From the NCBI RefSeq assembly GCF_003217475.1, contig NZ_QJSP01000010.1:1-64000 (forward strand): a stretch of 64,000 bases of DNA, written 5' to 3'. Each line of letters starts with the position of its first letter. Position 1 is the stretch's first letter. The notes under the pieces were generated by a model, which worked only from the letters and a program-made list of their open reading frames with translations, had not been told where the DNA came from and made no database searches. This DNA comes from Williamsia limnetica (lineage in GTDB: Bacteria; Actinomycetota; Actinomycetes; Mycobacteriales; Mycobacteriaceae). Both the position numbers and the translations under genes were made by a program. This document shows, piece after piece, positions 1 through 9,756 of this stretch.

Positions 1-1
1 A

Positions 2-97
2 CGCGGCCTCGCAGCCGCACAATCTGAACTCATCCTCTCCGCCGCAGCCACCAACTTCCTGCGCTACGTGAAAGTCAACAACCTCGCCACCATCTAA
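2..97 (+). CDS. C-terminal end of a probable transposase (5' part outside window)
   Basis: An open frame enters from the window edge and stops at TAA 95-97. It gives about 31 residues, including AQSELILSAAATNFLRY. The pattern of a small-residue helix followed by an N-x-L/F-R-x tail resembles the C-terminus of DDE transposases of the IS5/IS1182 type, where this helix follows the last catalytic Glu. No catalytic residue lies inside the window, so the family is a guess. The GC-rich, repeat-laden DNA that follows and the lack of a second gene before aroG fit an insertion-sequence end. It could be the tail of any other alpha-helical protein. Confidence 0.4.
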   Translation, partial: RGLAAAQSELILSAAATNFLRYVKVNNLATI

Positions 98-161
98 CCC
101 CGGGCCAAGGCCCCGGGCCAATCCCCGATCGGGCCACGCCCCCACGATCAAACACGCCCGC

Positions 162-181
162 GGGGATTAGGCAACAGCCTC
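162..181. mobile_element. possible insertion-sequence end
   Basis: GGGGATTAGGCAACAGCCTC lies about 65 bp after the transposase-like stop. The form T-R-GCAACAGCCTC resembles the outer ends of some DDE-family insertion sequences. The matching left end would lie outside the window, so neither the inverted repeat nor a target duplication can be tested here. Confidence 0.22.
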
Positions 182-262
182 TGGAGTCGGAGGATGTCAC
201 TCAAGTCGGAGGAACTACCAGATCCTCCGACTTCGGCTCCCAGCCCTCGCAACCCTGCCGGA

Positions 263-325
263 CCGACCGCCGACCGTGCCCTACCGACCACCGACCGTGC
301 CGATCCGACCACCGACCGTGCCGAT
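263..325 (-). repeat. three tandem 21-bp repeat units
   Basis: Units at 263-283, 284-304 and 305-325. The last two are identical and the first differs at a few positions. Read on the minus strand each contains GGCACGGTCGG, and degenerate copies flank the array on both sides. The same core recurs at 375-416, 20711-20774 and 21292-21375. Confidence 0.8.
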
Positions 326-374
326 CCGACGCCGAACTTCTCGTTGACCGCCGACATTCACGACCATTCCGGGA

Positions 375-416
375 ACTCGACGGCAGTTTCGGCACACTCA
401 ACGGCAGTTTCGGCAC
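375..416 (+). repeat. two tandem 21-bp repeat units
   Basis: Units at 375-395 and 396-416 share ACGGCAGTTTCGGCAC and differ at one base; a partial third unit follows. They match the other 21-bp arrays of this window at roughly three quarters of positions (core AACGGCA-N3-TCGGC). Confidence 0.75.
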
Positions 417-676
417 GCTCGACGGAACCCAACTCAGGGCGGTGAGCAAGGCGAACTCGCCCCGCCCGCGTGCGGCCCGCGTGCTCTGGACGAGGGAGCG
501 AGGGAGCGCAGCGACTGAGTCGACTGAGGAAGAGCACGCGACAAAGGGCCGCACGCCCCGCGCAGCGAAGCGGAGCGACAAAACACAGCTGGTGAGACAA
601 GACCCAAACCCGACCCGAGCAAACCCGACCCCGAGCAAAGCCCAGCCCAGCCCGAGCAAACCGCGTCGGCCTTACC

Positions 677-2089
<1,413 letters not shown>

Positions 2090-2144
2090 CTAGTGCCCCC
2101 CGACATCCGAACCGAATTCGTTCTTCGAATCACCGCCCAGATCA

Positions 2145-2633
2145 CTACGGTCGGTTCACCGAACTCTCGATCGCCAGCCACTTGTTGAGGTTGTGCCGCG
2201 CATCCGCCAGCGCGTCGTGTGCATCCTTGGGAGCGGCGGGCAACTCAGGTCGACCGTTGAGTTCCCAATGCTGACGCAGCTCCCGGGTGTAGCGCGGCAG
2301 CTCTCTGGGCAATGCCGTCATCGGGCCCCACAGCTGGCACAGGACCACGTGGTCGTAGGCGCCGACCCACGCCCACAGCTCGATGGTCCCGGGTCCGGCG
2401 TTCACGAACTCGAGCAGATCCTCCTTGATCCGGGCGCGAGAGCGCCACGCCTTCGATGCAGGTGACGGCAGTTTGGGCAACACGTTCGTCCGCACCCATT
2501 GACCAGCCCGATCAGGATCGAATTCGGTTGACACCGCGTAGAACTCACGGCCGTCCTCGGCGACCATCCCGATCGAGACCAACTCGATCGTGCGGCCGTC
2601 CTCGATGAACTCGCAGTCGTAGAAGTAGCGCAC
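2145..2633 (-). CDS. DEDD-fold 3'-5' exoribonuclease (Rv2179c-like)
   Basis: 162 residues, starting MRYFYDCEFIEDGRTIELVSIG. The early D-x-E pair (DCEF) is the first metal-binding motif of the DEDD exonuclease fold. AYDHVVLCQLWG supplies the middle Asp, and HDALADARHNLNKW carries the last H-x4-D. It matches the actinobacterial Rv2179c type, described as a 3'-exoribonuclease distantly related to RNase T. It sits between aroG and plsC as in mycobacteria, on the same strand, 64 bp upstream of aroG. Exact RNA substrate cannot be read from sequence. Confidence 0.88.
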   Translation of the reverse strand: MRYFYDCEFIEDGRTIELVSIGMVAEDGREFYAVSTEFDPDRAGQWVRTNVLPKLPSPASKAWRSRARIKEDLLEFVNAGPGTIELWAWVGAYDHVVLCQLWGPMTALPRELPRYTRELRQHWELNGRPELPAAPKDAHDALADARHNLNKWLAIESSVNRP

Positions 2634-2640
2634 CGGCGGA

Positions 2641-3351
2641 TCAGGCCGCCGGGGGCGTCTCGGTGACCGGCTCTGCGGCCGGTTGGTCCTTGAGGGTGGC
2701 GGCGTAGACGTCGACGTATTGCTGGCCGCTCAGCTTCATGAGCTCGTACATGATCTCGTCGGTGACCGCGCGCTCGATGAACCGGTTGCCCTCCATGCCC
2801 TCATAACGGCTGAAGTCGAGCGGCTTCCCGATTTTCACGGTGATGCGGCCGGGGCGCGGGATCGTGGTGCCGGGTGGGTTGAGCTCGCTGGTCCCGATCA
2901 TTGCCACCGGAATCACCGGCACACCGCATTCCATCGCAATCCGCGCCAGCCCGGTCTTACCCTTGTACAGCCGACCGTCAGGAGACCGGGTGCCCTCGGG
3001 GTACATCGCCATGAGGTCGCCGACATCGAGCTTGCGCCGAGCCGACACGAGAGCTCCGGCCGCGGCGTCGGCGCCGGTACGGTCGATCGGGATCTGGCTC
3101 GAGGCATTGAAGAACCAGCGTTGGAATGCACCCTTGGCCCCGGTACCGGTGAAGTACTCGCTCTTGGCGAGGAAGTACATCCGGCGCGGCACCATCAGAG
3201 GCAGGTAGAAGCTGTCGACGACAGCCAGATGATTACTGGCGAGAATCGCCGGCCCTTTGGCCGGGATGTTCTCCAGCCCTTCGACTTTGGGCCGACCCAG
3301 GGCCCGCAGCGCAGGTCCCATCAGGATGTATTTGAAGACCCAGTACCACAT
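2641..3351 (-). CDS. 1-acyl-sn-glycerol-3-phosphate acyltransferase family protein
   Basis: PlsC-type acyltransferase, 236 residues. It would acylate lysophosphatidic acid or a related lysolipid at the inner membrane face during phospholipid synthesis. The catalytic N-H-x4-D motif is NHLAVVD at residues 40-46; the glycerol-phosphate-binding YPEGTRSPDG lies near 120; and a VPVIPVAMIG block follows. The hydrophobic N-terminus (WYWVFKYILMGPAL) may anchor it. The stop is 7 bp upstream of the exonuclease start, so the two are likely cotranscribed. Equivalent to mycobacterial Rv2182c by order and sequence. Confidence 0.93.
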   Translation of the reverse strand: MWYWVFKYILMGPALRALGRPKVEGLENIPAKGPAILASNHLAVVDSFYLPLMVPRRMYFLAKSEYFTGTGAKGAFQRWFFNASSQIPIDRTGADAAAGALVSARRKLDVGDLMAMYPEGTRSPDGRLYKGKTGLARIAMECGVPVIPVAMIGTSELNPPGTTIPRPGRITVKIGKPLDFSRYEGMEGNRFIERAVTDEIMYELMKLSGQQYVDVYAATLKDQPAAEPVTETPPAA

Positions 3352-3419
3352 GTCTTCTCACTCTCTGACGAGCCACAAACGCCCCGCCGCTGTTGCCGAC
3401 ACCACATACGCCCCGAACT

Positions 3420-4430
3420 TTACCCACCCGGGCGCTGATCCGTCGCAGCCCTGGCCCCCATCCTGGCGATCTGCGCGGCACCGATCATTCCCGCCGCCTC
3501 TCCGAGCTGGGTTCCGCGGATGCGAGCCATCCGCCGATGCCCTGCTCCGGTCAGCAATGCCGAATAGTGCTCGCGTGCCTCATCGAGATACAGACCCGAC
3601 GACGAACCCACACCCCCCGCCAGGACCACGAGGTCGGGATCGAAGACGTCGCACACCATCGCCAGCCCCAATCCGAGCCACCGCGCGAACTCGGCAAACG
3701 CCGCCAGCGCAAGAGCGTCACCATCGTGCGCGGCAGCCGCGATCCGGCGCCCGGTCAGCGAACCGGGGTCGTCGGTGATCTCACGGGCGAGCTGACTGTT
3801 CCAGATGCCGCCGTCAGCGATCAGCTCGACGACGGTGTCCACCAATGCTGTCCCGCTGCAATATCGTTCCCAGCACCCGAACTTTCCGCACGAGCAGGGC
3901 CTACCGTCGGGCATCACGCGCAGATGTCCGAGTTCCGGGGCGACGCCGAAGCTGCCACGGTAGATCTCACCGTCGAGGAGCAGTCCGGCGCCGATGCCGG
4001 TGCCGATCGCGATGACAAGGGTGTTGTGGCCGCGGGCCGCCGCACCGAAGTGATACTCGGCGACGGCTGCAGCATTGGCGTCGTGCTCGCAGAACACGGG
4101 TAGGCCGATCCTGGCCGCCATCTCCTCGGCAACCCTGGCCTCGCGCCACGGCAGATGGGGTGAGAACCGGATCACCTGGCGATCGTTGGTGAGGAACCCG
4201 GCCACCGCGAGCCCGACCGCAGTCACCGTCCACCGTTCTGCCAGTTCCGCAACGGTCCAGTCGAGACAGCTCTCGAGGGCGGCCGCCGTCGTGGGCGTCT
4301 GAGACCGTACGGTGTCGAGCACCTGACCCTTTTCGTCGACGACCGCGGCGCGGATGCTTGTCCCGCCGATGTCGATACCGACGGCCATGTCCCCTCTGCC
4401 CGCACCGTGCCGGGCCGGTGCGTCGCTCAC
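3420..4430 (-). CDS. ROK-family glucokinase
   Basis: Sugar kinase of the ROK family, 336 residues, expected to phosphorylate glucose with ATP. VGIDIGGTSIRAAVVDEKG is the N-terminal phosphate-binding strand-turn. ELGHLRVMPDGRPCSCGKFGC holds the Glu, His and Cys residues of the ROK zinc site, and CEHDANAAAVAE contains the catalytic Asp. No DNA-binding domain precedes the kinase fold, so it is not a ROK repressor. The first codon overlaps the stop of the upstream gene by 4 bp, which indicates coupling. An alternative start at MAVGIDIGG (4388) would remove 14 poorly conserved residues. Another hexose could be the substrate. Confidence 0.9.
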   Translation of the reverse strand: MSDAPARHGAGRGDMAVGIDIGGTSIRAAVVDEKGQVLDTVRSQTPTTAAALESCLDWTVAELAERWTVTAVGLAVAGFLTNDRQVIRFSPHLPWREARVAEEMAARIGLPVFCEHDANAAAVAEYHFGAAARGHNTLVIAIGTGIGAGLLLDGEIYRGSFGVAPELGHLRVMPDGRPCSCGKFGCWERYCSGTALVDTVVELIADGGIWNSQLAREITDDPGSLTGRRIAAAAHDGDALALAAFAEFARWLGLGLAMVCDVFDPDLVVLAGGVGSSSGLYLDEAREHYSALLTGAGHRRMARIRGTQLGEAAGMIGAAQIARMGARAATDQRPGG

Positions 4431-4867
4431 GTCAGGTCCACGGAGTCGTCATCCACGGGTTCGAAGCGAACGGTGATGGGCTGATAGGCAGCGTCACGGC
4501 CGGTCTCGCTTGCTGTCCGGGGCCCTGGCGCCGCCCCGCCTGCGCCGATCATCTGCTCCAACGCAGCCTGGATCGCCTCCAAGATCGCGATCAGCTGTCC
4601 CAATAATTGCCATAGCAGTTCGCCTGCCTCTTCGAGGATGCCGTCCAGAGCGATGCGCGCCTGCCCGGCGAAGTCGGTCGGTGGTCGGGACCCACTGCGG
4701 GCGCCTGTCCGGCCACCGGATTCACCGTTCCGCCCGCCGCCCTCACCGAGGAGGCCTGCCGCCAGCGTGTCGAAGCGGTCGAGTACACCCAGGATCAGGG
4801 CGCGCCAGGCCTCGGCGTCCGAGCCCGACCGAGCACCGTCTGCGTCGCCGCCATGCTGATGGGTCAA
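4427..4867 (-). CDS. conserved actinobacterial protein of unknown function (Rv2183c-like)
   Basis: 146 residues with no family I can name; placement between the glucokinase and the ArsA-like gene corresponds to Rv2183c. The middle part (FAGQARIALDGILEEAGELLWQ onward, residues 70-110) is an amphipathic, Leu/Ile-rich helix with acidic faces. The N-terminal Gly/Ser/Arg part looks disordered and the tail is acidic. Start is TTG 4865-4867, preceded by AGAAGG at 5 nt. It overlaps the glucokinase start by 4 bp. Confidence 0.75.
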   Translation of the reverse strand: MTHQHGGDADGARSGSDAEAWRALILGVLDRFDTLAAGLLGEGGGRNGESGGRTGARSGSRPPTDFAGQARIALDGILEEAGELLWQLLGQLIAILEAIQAALEQMIGAGGAAPGPRTASETGRDAAYQPITVRFEPVDDDSVDLT

Positions 4868-4941
4868 GCCGGCCTTCTCTCGTTCACGCTGTCTTCACCC
4901 CTCGGGTGGCTCTTGCGATGTCCGTCATTGTTACCTATCTG

Positions 4942-6195
4942 CTATGGCTGGGGCCAGACAGAGGGGTCAGGGCGGAATCGAACCGTCAACACCCCGCCGT
5001 CCCACTGGGCCCCCAAGACCAGACACCGTCGCAGTACCGACGGTAGCCGTACCCGCCTGCGCACTCCACTCACCGTGATCATGAGATCGTCACCGCTTCG
5101 CCCCAGCTGCAGCCCTGACGGGTCGGGCAGCGCCTGTTTCCAGCTCATCCGGTAGACCGACTCGACCCCCGAGCCAGATTCACGCTCCACCTCGGCCGCC
5201 TGGGGACCGACGGTGTCCATCGGCCGAGATTCGATACGCACTCCGAGCCGGCGCAGCGACAGCACCGAGTCGAGCGGCTCGGAAAGCCATGGCAGGCTTA
5301 TCAGTTCGGCATCGGAGGCGATGTCCCGAAGCTGTTCGACGGCACCGGCCTGGATCGCGAGTTGCTCATCCCACCACGAAGTCCGCCCCGTCGGGTCGGC
5401 GACCGACGCCGGACTCGAAGCACCCTTCGGGAGAACACGGTTCGCCAGCACCGTGCTGAGCGGCAGCCCCAGCACCTGCAACACCGCAACAGCTCGCTCC
5501 GCCGTGGCCACCCCATGTCTATCAGCACCCACCACGAGATGAACGTCGACTCCGCTGGTGTCGAACAGCAGTTCATCGACGTCCGCACAGTCGCGGACGA
5601 GTGCATCGAGCACCGCGACAACTCTGGCGATACGGGCGTTGTCTGCTGACGCCGCCAAGCGCCGATGCCGCGGCCACAGCCTCTCGACGGTGTCGGAGAC
5701 CATCTGCGGGACGCGCAGCAACTCGAACGGGTCCGTGGCGCCCGAGGTGTCCACCACCACGCGCGACCACGAACCCGACGCTGCCTCGTCCCGGATCCGA
5801 CGCAGGGCGAGCAGCGATTCGACCCCGGGCATCCCCAGCACTTCTTCGGGATCGAGACCGGCGAGCACCGCACCCACCCCGGGGACGCCGGTACCCGTCA
5901 ATTCGCCGGTGGTCAGCGCAGAGCGCACCGTCCCCCAGGTCTCCTCGAGCATCGCCATCGGGTCGAGCTCGAGCAGATCGACCTGCTGAGAGGCGGGAAT
6001 CGGCTCTCCCGGGACCGAGAAGACACCGAATACGGAGGCCGCCGAGTGAAATCTGTCGAGCGTTACCAGCAGCGTCTTGCCCGAACGGCCGCTGCGCCCG
6101 GTCGTCCGATCGCCTACGGCGCCGGCTGCGGCGACCGTGGTGGTTCCCGCCCCGCCCGCGCCGAGCACGAGGTGGATGGGTGCTAGATCGATCAG
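4942..6195 (-). CDS. ArsA/GET3-like P-loop ATPase (Rv2184c-like), probable CTG start
   Basis: A deviant Walker A, GAGGAGTTTVAAA, follows a hydrophobic strand (IHLVL), as in ArsA/MinD/GET3 ATPases; WSRVVVDTSGATDPFELL is a likely switch/Walker B region. About 417 residues. The first GTG (6168) lies inside the Walker A strand and has no ribosome-binding site, so it would cut the fold. The same frame continues upstream to CTG 6193-6195, which overlaps the stop of the preceding gene as CTGA and has AGAGG 8 nt before it. I therefore extend to CTG. Missing the usual Lys in GxGGxGK(S/T) makes ATP hydrolysis uncertain. Function unknown. Confidence 0.72.
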   Translation of the reverse strand: MIDLAPIHLVLGAGGAGTTTVAAAGAVGDRTTGRSGRSGKTLLVTLDRFHSAASVFGVFSVPGEPIPASQQVDLLELDPMAMLEETWGTVRSALTTGELTGTGVPGVGAVLAGLDPEEVLGMPGVESLLALRRIRDEAASGSWSRVVVDTSGATDPFELLRVPQMVSDTVERLWPRHRRLAASADNARIARVVAVLDALVRDCADVDELLFDTSGVDVHLVVGADRHGVATAERAVAVLQVLGLPLSTVLANRVLPKGASSPASVADPTGRTSWWDEQLAIQAGAVEQLRDIASDAELISLPWLSEPLDSVLSLRRLGVRIESRPMDTVGPQAAEVERESGSGVESVYRMSWKQALPDPSGLQLGRSGDDLMITVSGVRRRVRLPSVLRRCLVLGAQWDGGVLTVRFRPDPSVWPQP

Positions 6196-6629
6196 CCTTC
6201 GACCCTCTTCTTGAGTTCTTTGAGTGCTGCGTCCGTGATCGCCTTCTCAGCCCTCCGCTTGAGCTGGCCGATCATCGGAATGGAGAGGTTGACGCTCAAC
6301 TCATAGGTGACCTTCGTCGACCCGGGGGCCTGCTGCACCAGCAGGTACCGCCCGTGCTGAGCTGTCTGTAGATCGCTGCTGATCAGATCCCAGGTCACCG
6401 AGGTCCCGTCGGGCGACCAGTCATAGCTCAACTCGTAGTTGTCTTTGAGGACACCGGCATCCAGGACGAACCGGACCTGCCGGGCCAGCCCCGATGCACC
6501 GGGAACGGTCACCTGGACCTCCCGGGCGGCCGAGACCCACTTCGGATATTGCTCGAAATCGGCGATGACCGACATGATGTCCTGCGCATCGGCGTTGATG
6601 ACGATGGACTGCTCCGTACGATCTGTCAC
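6192..6629 (-). CDS. SRPBCC-fold (polyketide cyclase/dehydrase-like) protein
   Basis: 145 residues beginning VTDRTEQSIVINADAQDIMSVIADFEQYPKW. This is the START/SRPBCC pattern: an N-terminal strand, then a helix with DFEQYPKWV. The fold makes a hydrophobic pocket for a lipid or polyketide, but the ligand is not predictable. It corresponds to the Rv2185c class of mycobacteria. The GTG start at 6627-6629 overlaps the upstream stop (GTGA). The frame stays open much further upstream, but that part is Arg-rich shadow of the preceding gene. Confidence 0.85.
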   Translation of the reverse strand: MTDRTEQSIVINADAQDIMSVIADFEQYPKWVSAAREVQVTVPGASGLARQVRFVLDAGVLKDNYELSYDWSPDGTSVTWDLISSDLQTAQHGRYLLVQQAPGSTKVTYELSVNLSIPMIGQLKRRAEKAITDAALKELKKRVEG

Positions 6630-7054
6630 CTGGCACCCCCGGACGCCGCGCCGTCGGCTGCTCCTGCCGCCGGACCTCCGACATGCCTGCTGGCCTCCAA
6701 GCGGTCCTTCACCTCGAACGACATCGCTCGACCCGCGACACGCCTGCGATGATTGAGCCTGCCCACCTCCATCGTCAGCGCGCGGGGCTCGGTGGGCAGC
6801 TGCGCCGTCGGCTCCGCGTGCAAGAAGTAGTGGAGCACGAACCCGTCGAGCACCGGCTCCAGCCACAGTTCGGTGGTTCCGTTCAGTGGTCCACTCACTC
6901 TCCAGCGCACCCCCTGCTCTGCTCGGTCCTCGACGACGGTCAACTGCAGGTCCGGCCACCAGCGACGCCAATTGGCGCGGTCGGAGATCAGCTCCGTCGC
7001 CGCTTCTGCGGGCGCCGCGATGAATGTCTGGTCGGCAACCTGAATACTGGTCAC
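6626..7054 (-). CDS. second SRPBCC-fold protein
   Basis: 142 residues, starting MTSIQVADQTFIAAPAEAATELI, with RANWRRWWPDLQLTVVEDR as the helix-strand signature of the START/SRPBCC fold. The core ends near residue 115 and the Ala/Gly-rich tail is probably disordered. It overlaps the next SRPBCC gene by 4 bp; the two presumably form a coupled pair and could bind related ligands or heterodimerise (inference). It corresponds by position to Rv2186c. About 150 bp without features separates it from pimB'. Confidence 0.8.
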   Translation of the reverse strand: MTSIQVADQTFIAAPAEAATELISDRANWRRWWPDLQLTVVEDRAEQGVRWRVSGPLNGTTELWLEPVLDGFVLHYFLHAEPTAQLPTEPRALTMEVGRLNHRRRVAGRAMSFEVKDRLEASRHVGGPAAGAADGAASGGAR

Positions 7055-7201
7055 CGCTTTAGCTTCACATATCGACCTCGCGCGCCCATCACAAACCCGT
7101 ACTTGCTCCGGTCACGGCGGCACACGCGTACGAGCCGGGGGTCGGTCGATGCCGTCGATGAAGCCGTTGGCGATGTCCTCCGGCGAGCCCACGGCCGCGG
7201 G

Positions 7202-8326
7202 TCACAGCAGTTGCGAGAGTCGTGAGGACATGTGTTCCCATCTCCATCGGGCCTGCACCCACTCGCGGCCTGCCCGCCCCATGGACAGGGCCAGTTCCCG
7301 GTCACCGAGGATGGTGGTCAGAGCCCCGACGAGTTGGGCGTGCGACCGACCGTCGACCACCAGTCCGGTTTCACCCTGACGAACGGTCTCCGGCGCTCCG
7401 CCGGAGTTGCCTGCGACCACGGGTACACCCGTCGACGAGGCCTCCAGGTAGACGATGCCGAGCCCCTCGACGTCGAGCCCGCGACCGCGGGTCCTGGCGG
7501 GCATCGCGAATACGTCCGCGATGTTGTGGTAGCCGGCGAGTTCATCGGCGGGGACGGAGCCGGTGAAGATGACGTGCTCGGACACTCCCATCGCGACCGC
7601 GAGTTCGCGCAGTCGGCGCTGATCGGGACCGCCCCCCACGATCATCAGGACCGCGCCATCGATCTGCGCGCGCACCTCGGGCAGTGCCCGGATCAGCATG
7701 TCCTGCCCCTTGCGTGGCACCAATCGCGACAGACACAGGATCGTCGGAGCCTCCCCCAGCTCGTGGCGCTCCCGAAAGTGTTGTCGCGCAGCCGGATCAG
7801 GTTTGAACCGCTCCACGTCGACGCCGGGTGGCAGGTGTTCGAGCGCCGCTTGCGGCCCGAACGCGGCCGCGAACCGACCGCGCGTATAGGTGCTGACATA
7901 GGTGATGACGTCGGTGCCACGCCCGATCGTGCCCAGCGTCTGCCGGGCGAGCGGGAGCATCGACCAGCCGACCTCGTGCCCGTGTGTACTCGCGACCACG
8001 CGACTCGCACCCGCGCGGCGCACCGTCCCCGCCAGGGTCCCGAGCGGCGCCGCGGCACCGAACCAGACGGTGTCGACCTGGTGTGCGCGAACGAGTTCAG
8101 CCGCCCGGTGCGCGACGATCGGCGTCGGCACCATCAACGTGGTGGGGTGCCGGATCACCTCGTAGGGCTGATCTTTGTCGAAGCGCACATGGCTGTCACC
8201 ACGCCATCTCGGCGCGTAGACGATGATCTCGTCGGCTGGTAGTCGATCGATCAGATTCTGCAGGTACGACTGGATACCGCCCTGACGGGGCGGAAAGTCG
8301 TTGGTGACCAACAGCGTCCGATGCAT
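7202..8326 (-). CDS. pimB: GDP-mannose-dependent alpha-mannosyltransferase (PimB')
   Basis: GT4-family glycosyltransferase, 374 residues. It adds the second mannose to phosphatidylinositol monomannoside on the inner face of the membrane, an early step toward PIMs and lipomannan/lipoarabinomannan. The N-terminal VTNDFPPRQGGIQSY glycine loop, STHGHEVGW and LSRLVPRKGQDMLI are typical. The C-terminal half carries the nucleotide-sugar site GLGIVYLEASSTGVPVVAGN with E-x7-E. Protein length and order (Rv2188c) match the PimB' group. It lies 18 bp downstream of the HExxH membrane-protein gene in a three-gene cell-envelope operon. Confidence 0.9.
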   Translation of the reverse strand: MHRTLLVTNDFPPRQGGIQSYLQNLIDRLPADEIIVYAPRWRGDSHVRFDKDQPYEVIRHPTTLMVPTPIVAHRAAELVRAHQVDTVWFGAAAPLGTLAGTVRRAGASRVVASTHGHEVGWSMLPLARQTLGTIGRGTDVITYVSTYTRGRFAAAFGPQAALEHLPPGVDVERFKPDPAARQHFRERHELGEAPTILCLSRLVPRKGQDMLIRALPEVRAQIDGAVLMIVGGGPDQRRLRELAVAMGVSEHVIFTGSVPADELAGYHNIADVFAMPARTRGRGLDVEGLGIVYLEASSTGVPVVAGNSGGAPETVRQGETGLVVDGRSHAQLVGALTTILGDRELALSMGRAGREWVQARWRWEHMSSRLSQLL

Positions 8327-8344
8327 TGGCCCACCGTAGCCGCG

Positions 8345-9748
8345 TCAGGGCTGTCGGCTGAGCCAGGCGCGCCATTGGGCGACGAGATCATCGCGCGAGA
8401 TACCGAGCACGATTTGGGCGGCCGTGTTCTGCGCAGTGGACACCAGAGTCGGGTCGGTCGGTTGGTCCGCGCCTGCCAGCGCGATGTAGAAACGCTTGAG
8501 CTTGTCGTCACCGTAGGTGTCGGCGACGAACGCCGCAACCGACCAGGCGGACTGGTAGGCAAGTGCGGCATCGGGATTGCTCGGTGCGAAGTTCGCATCG
8601 GTCGGGAGGTCTGCGGGTGGCCCGTTCGCCGCGATCTCTGCGGCCAGCGCTGGAGCGGCCTGCTCGAGTCGGGTATAGGTGCCACGCCTGCCGACGTATT
8701 CGGCAACGCCCTCGGTGACCCAGACGGGGGCCGCCGCGGCGGTGGCGGTTCGGGCGGCGACGTGGAACAGCTCGTGCCGTAAGACGACGGCGAGGGTGTT
8801 CGGATCGAGCTGCGCCGCTTGCGGTGTGAACACGACGCGCTGCCCGAGCGCGGTCGGACCTGCGGGGTCGACGGAGCTGAAGATCGTCACGGCGGCAGCA
8901 GCATCGGTGTCTGCCTGGCTCGAGCCTGCGATGGACGCGAACTCCTCGTCGGAGCCCGCGATGGTGACGCCGGCGCCTTGCGCCCACCGCGTACCCCAGA
9001 AGTCCGTCACGGACGCGGTTGCCGCCGGAAGCTGCCCCGCCAGCAGGTCGGTCAGGGACGAGGTGCCATTGGTGAGCACCAGCGAATCCCCCGGCGGTGT
9101 GCTGACCGTTTTGGCAGCGGGCTGGTCGAACTCCCAGACCTGACCCGCCGGACCCGCCTCGCCGAACAACGGCCCGGCGTCGGCAACGATCTTCCATCCC
9201 TCGGGATATCTGGCCATCACCATCGGTACCTCGAGCACCACGGGAGCGCTGTCGATTCCCTCATAGGCGTATCGCAGCTGTACCGGTGCCACCCAGGAGT
9301 CACTACTGCCTTGGGCGTCGAGTCGCGCCTGCAGGTCGGCGGGCACCAGTCGTTCGGGGCCACGTGTGCTGGACAGCCGGTATTCGAACGTGGGAAGGGG
9401 TAACGCGCCGATCCCCACCGCAGCACGTCGGGTGCGATCACGCACCGTGTCGGTCGCGGACTCATCCAACGCTGTCATCGCCGACGCCGCATCCCCGTCG
9501 CGCAGAGCTGCGCTGTAGTCCGCGAGTATTTGCGAGACACCCAGGGTGCGGGCCTCTTCGAAGGGATTCTGCGGACGCTGGGCACTTTCCTGCGACTGCG
9601 TACCGCGGTCTGCACCGAAGTCCGTGAACGTCATCGTCAGCGTCACCGCGATGGCCACGACGACGGCGATGGCCACTGCCACCCAGGCCAAACGATGACC
9701 ACGGCGGACACCACCCTGCTCAGTCGGTGGCGTAGAAGATTCTCGCAC
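8345..9748 (-). CDS. membrane-anchored HExxH putative zinc metallopeptidase
   Basis: 467 residues from GTG 9746-9748. One N-terminal transmembrane segment (WVAVAIAVVVAIAVTLTM) places the rest outside the membrane. Residues 325-329 read HELFH, and TEGVAEYVG follows 20 residues later (Glu 346), the H-E-x2-H...E layout of gluzincin-type peptidases of the MA-like group. The region between the membrane span and the motif looks like an NTF2-like or structural domain (DYSAALRDGDAASAMTALDE). It starts 8 bp after the RipC-type gene and ends 18 bp before pimB', so an envelope role is likely. No substrate is known to me. Confidence 0.75.
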   Translation of the reverse strand: MRESSTPPTEQGGVRRGHRLAWVAVAIAVVVAIAVTLTMTFTDFGADRGTQSQESAQRPQNPFEEARTLGVSQILADYSAALRDGDAASAMTALDESATDTVRDRTRRAAVGIGALPLPTFEYRLSSTRGPERLVPADLQARLDAQGSSDSWVAPVQLRYAYEGIDSAPVVLEVPMVMARYPEGWKIVADAGPLFGEAGPAGQVWEFDQPAAKTVSTPPGDSLVLTNGTSSLTDLLAGQLPAATASVTDFWGTRWAQGAGVTIAGSDEEFASIAGSSQADTDAAAAVTIFSSVDPAGPTALGQRVVFTPQAAQLDPNTLAVVLRHELFHVAARTATAAAAPVWVTEGVAEYVGRRGTYTRLEQAAPALAAEIAANGPPADLPTDANFAPSNPDAALAYQSAWSVAAFVADTYGDDKLKRFYIALAGADQPTDPTLVSTAQNTAAQIVLGISRDDLVAQWRAWLSRQP

Positions 9749-9756
9749 CGCGGATT

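Larger units (their letters stand above)
98..676. other. repeat-rich stretch without a convincing gene
   Basis: About 580 bp between the transposase-like tail and the aroG stop. Short frames on both strands are built from low-complexity Arg/Ser/Pro runs and match no family I know. It holds a small hairpin just after the stop (CCGGGCC/GGCCCCGGG around 101-118), two groups of 21-bp repeats, and purine-rich GAGCGAGG / GCAGCGAAGCGGAGCG tracts around 485-590. CCCGAGCAAA words recur around 612-660. I see no promoter or RNA gene in it. Confidence 0.6.

Noticed and set aside
263-416. Short direct repeats that might be a CRISPR array
   Set aside because: Units abut without spacers, are 21 bp, and no cas genes are nearby.
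4965-5000. Sequence resembling a tRNA T-loop (CGGAATCGAACC on the plus strand)
   Set aside because: It lies inside the C-terminus of the ArsA-like gene, the T-stem would have only three good pairs and no acceptor or anticodon arm can be built.
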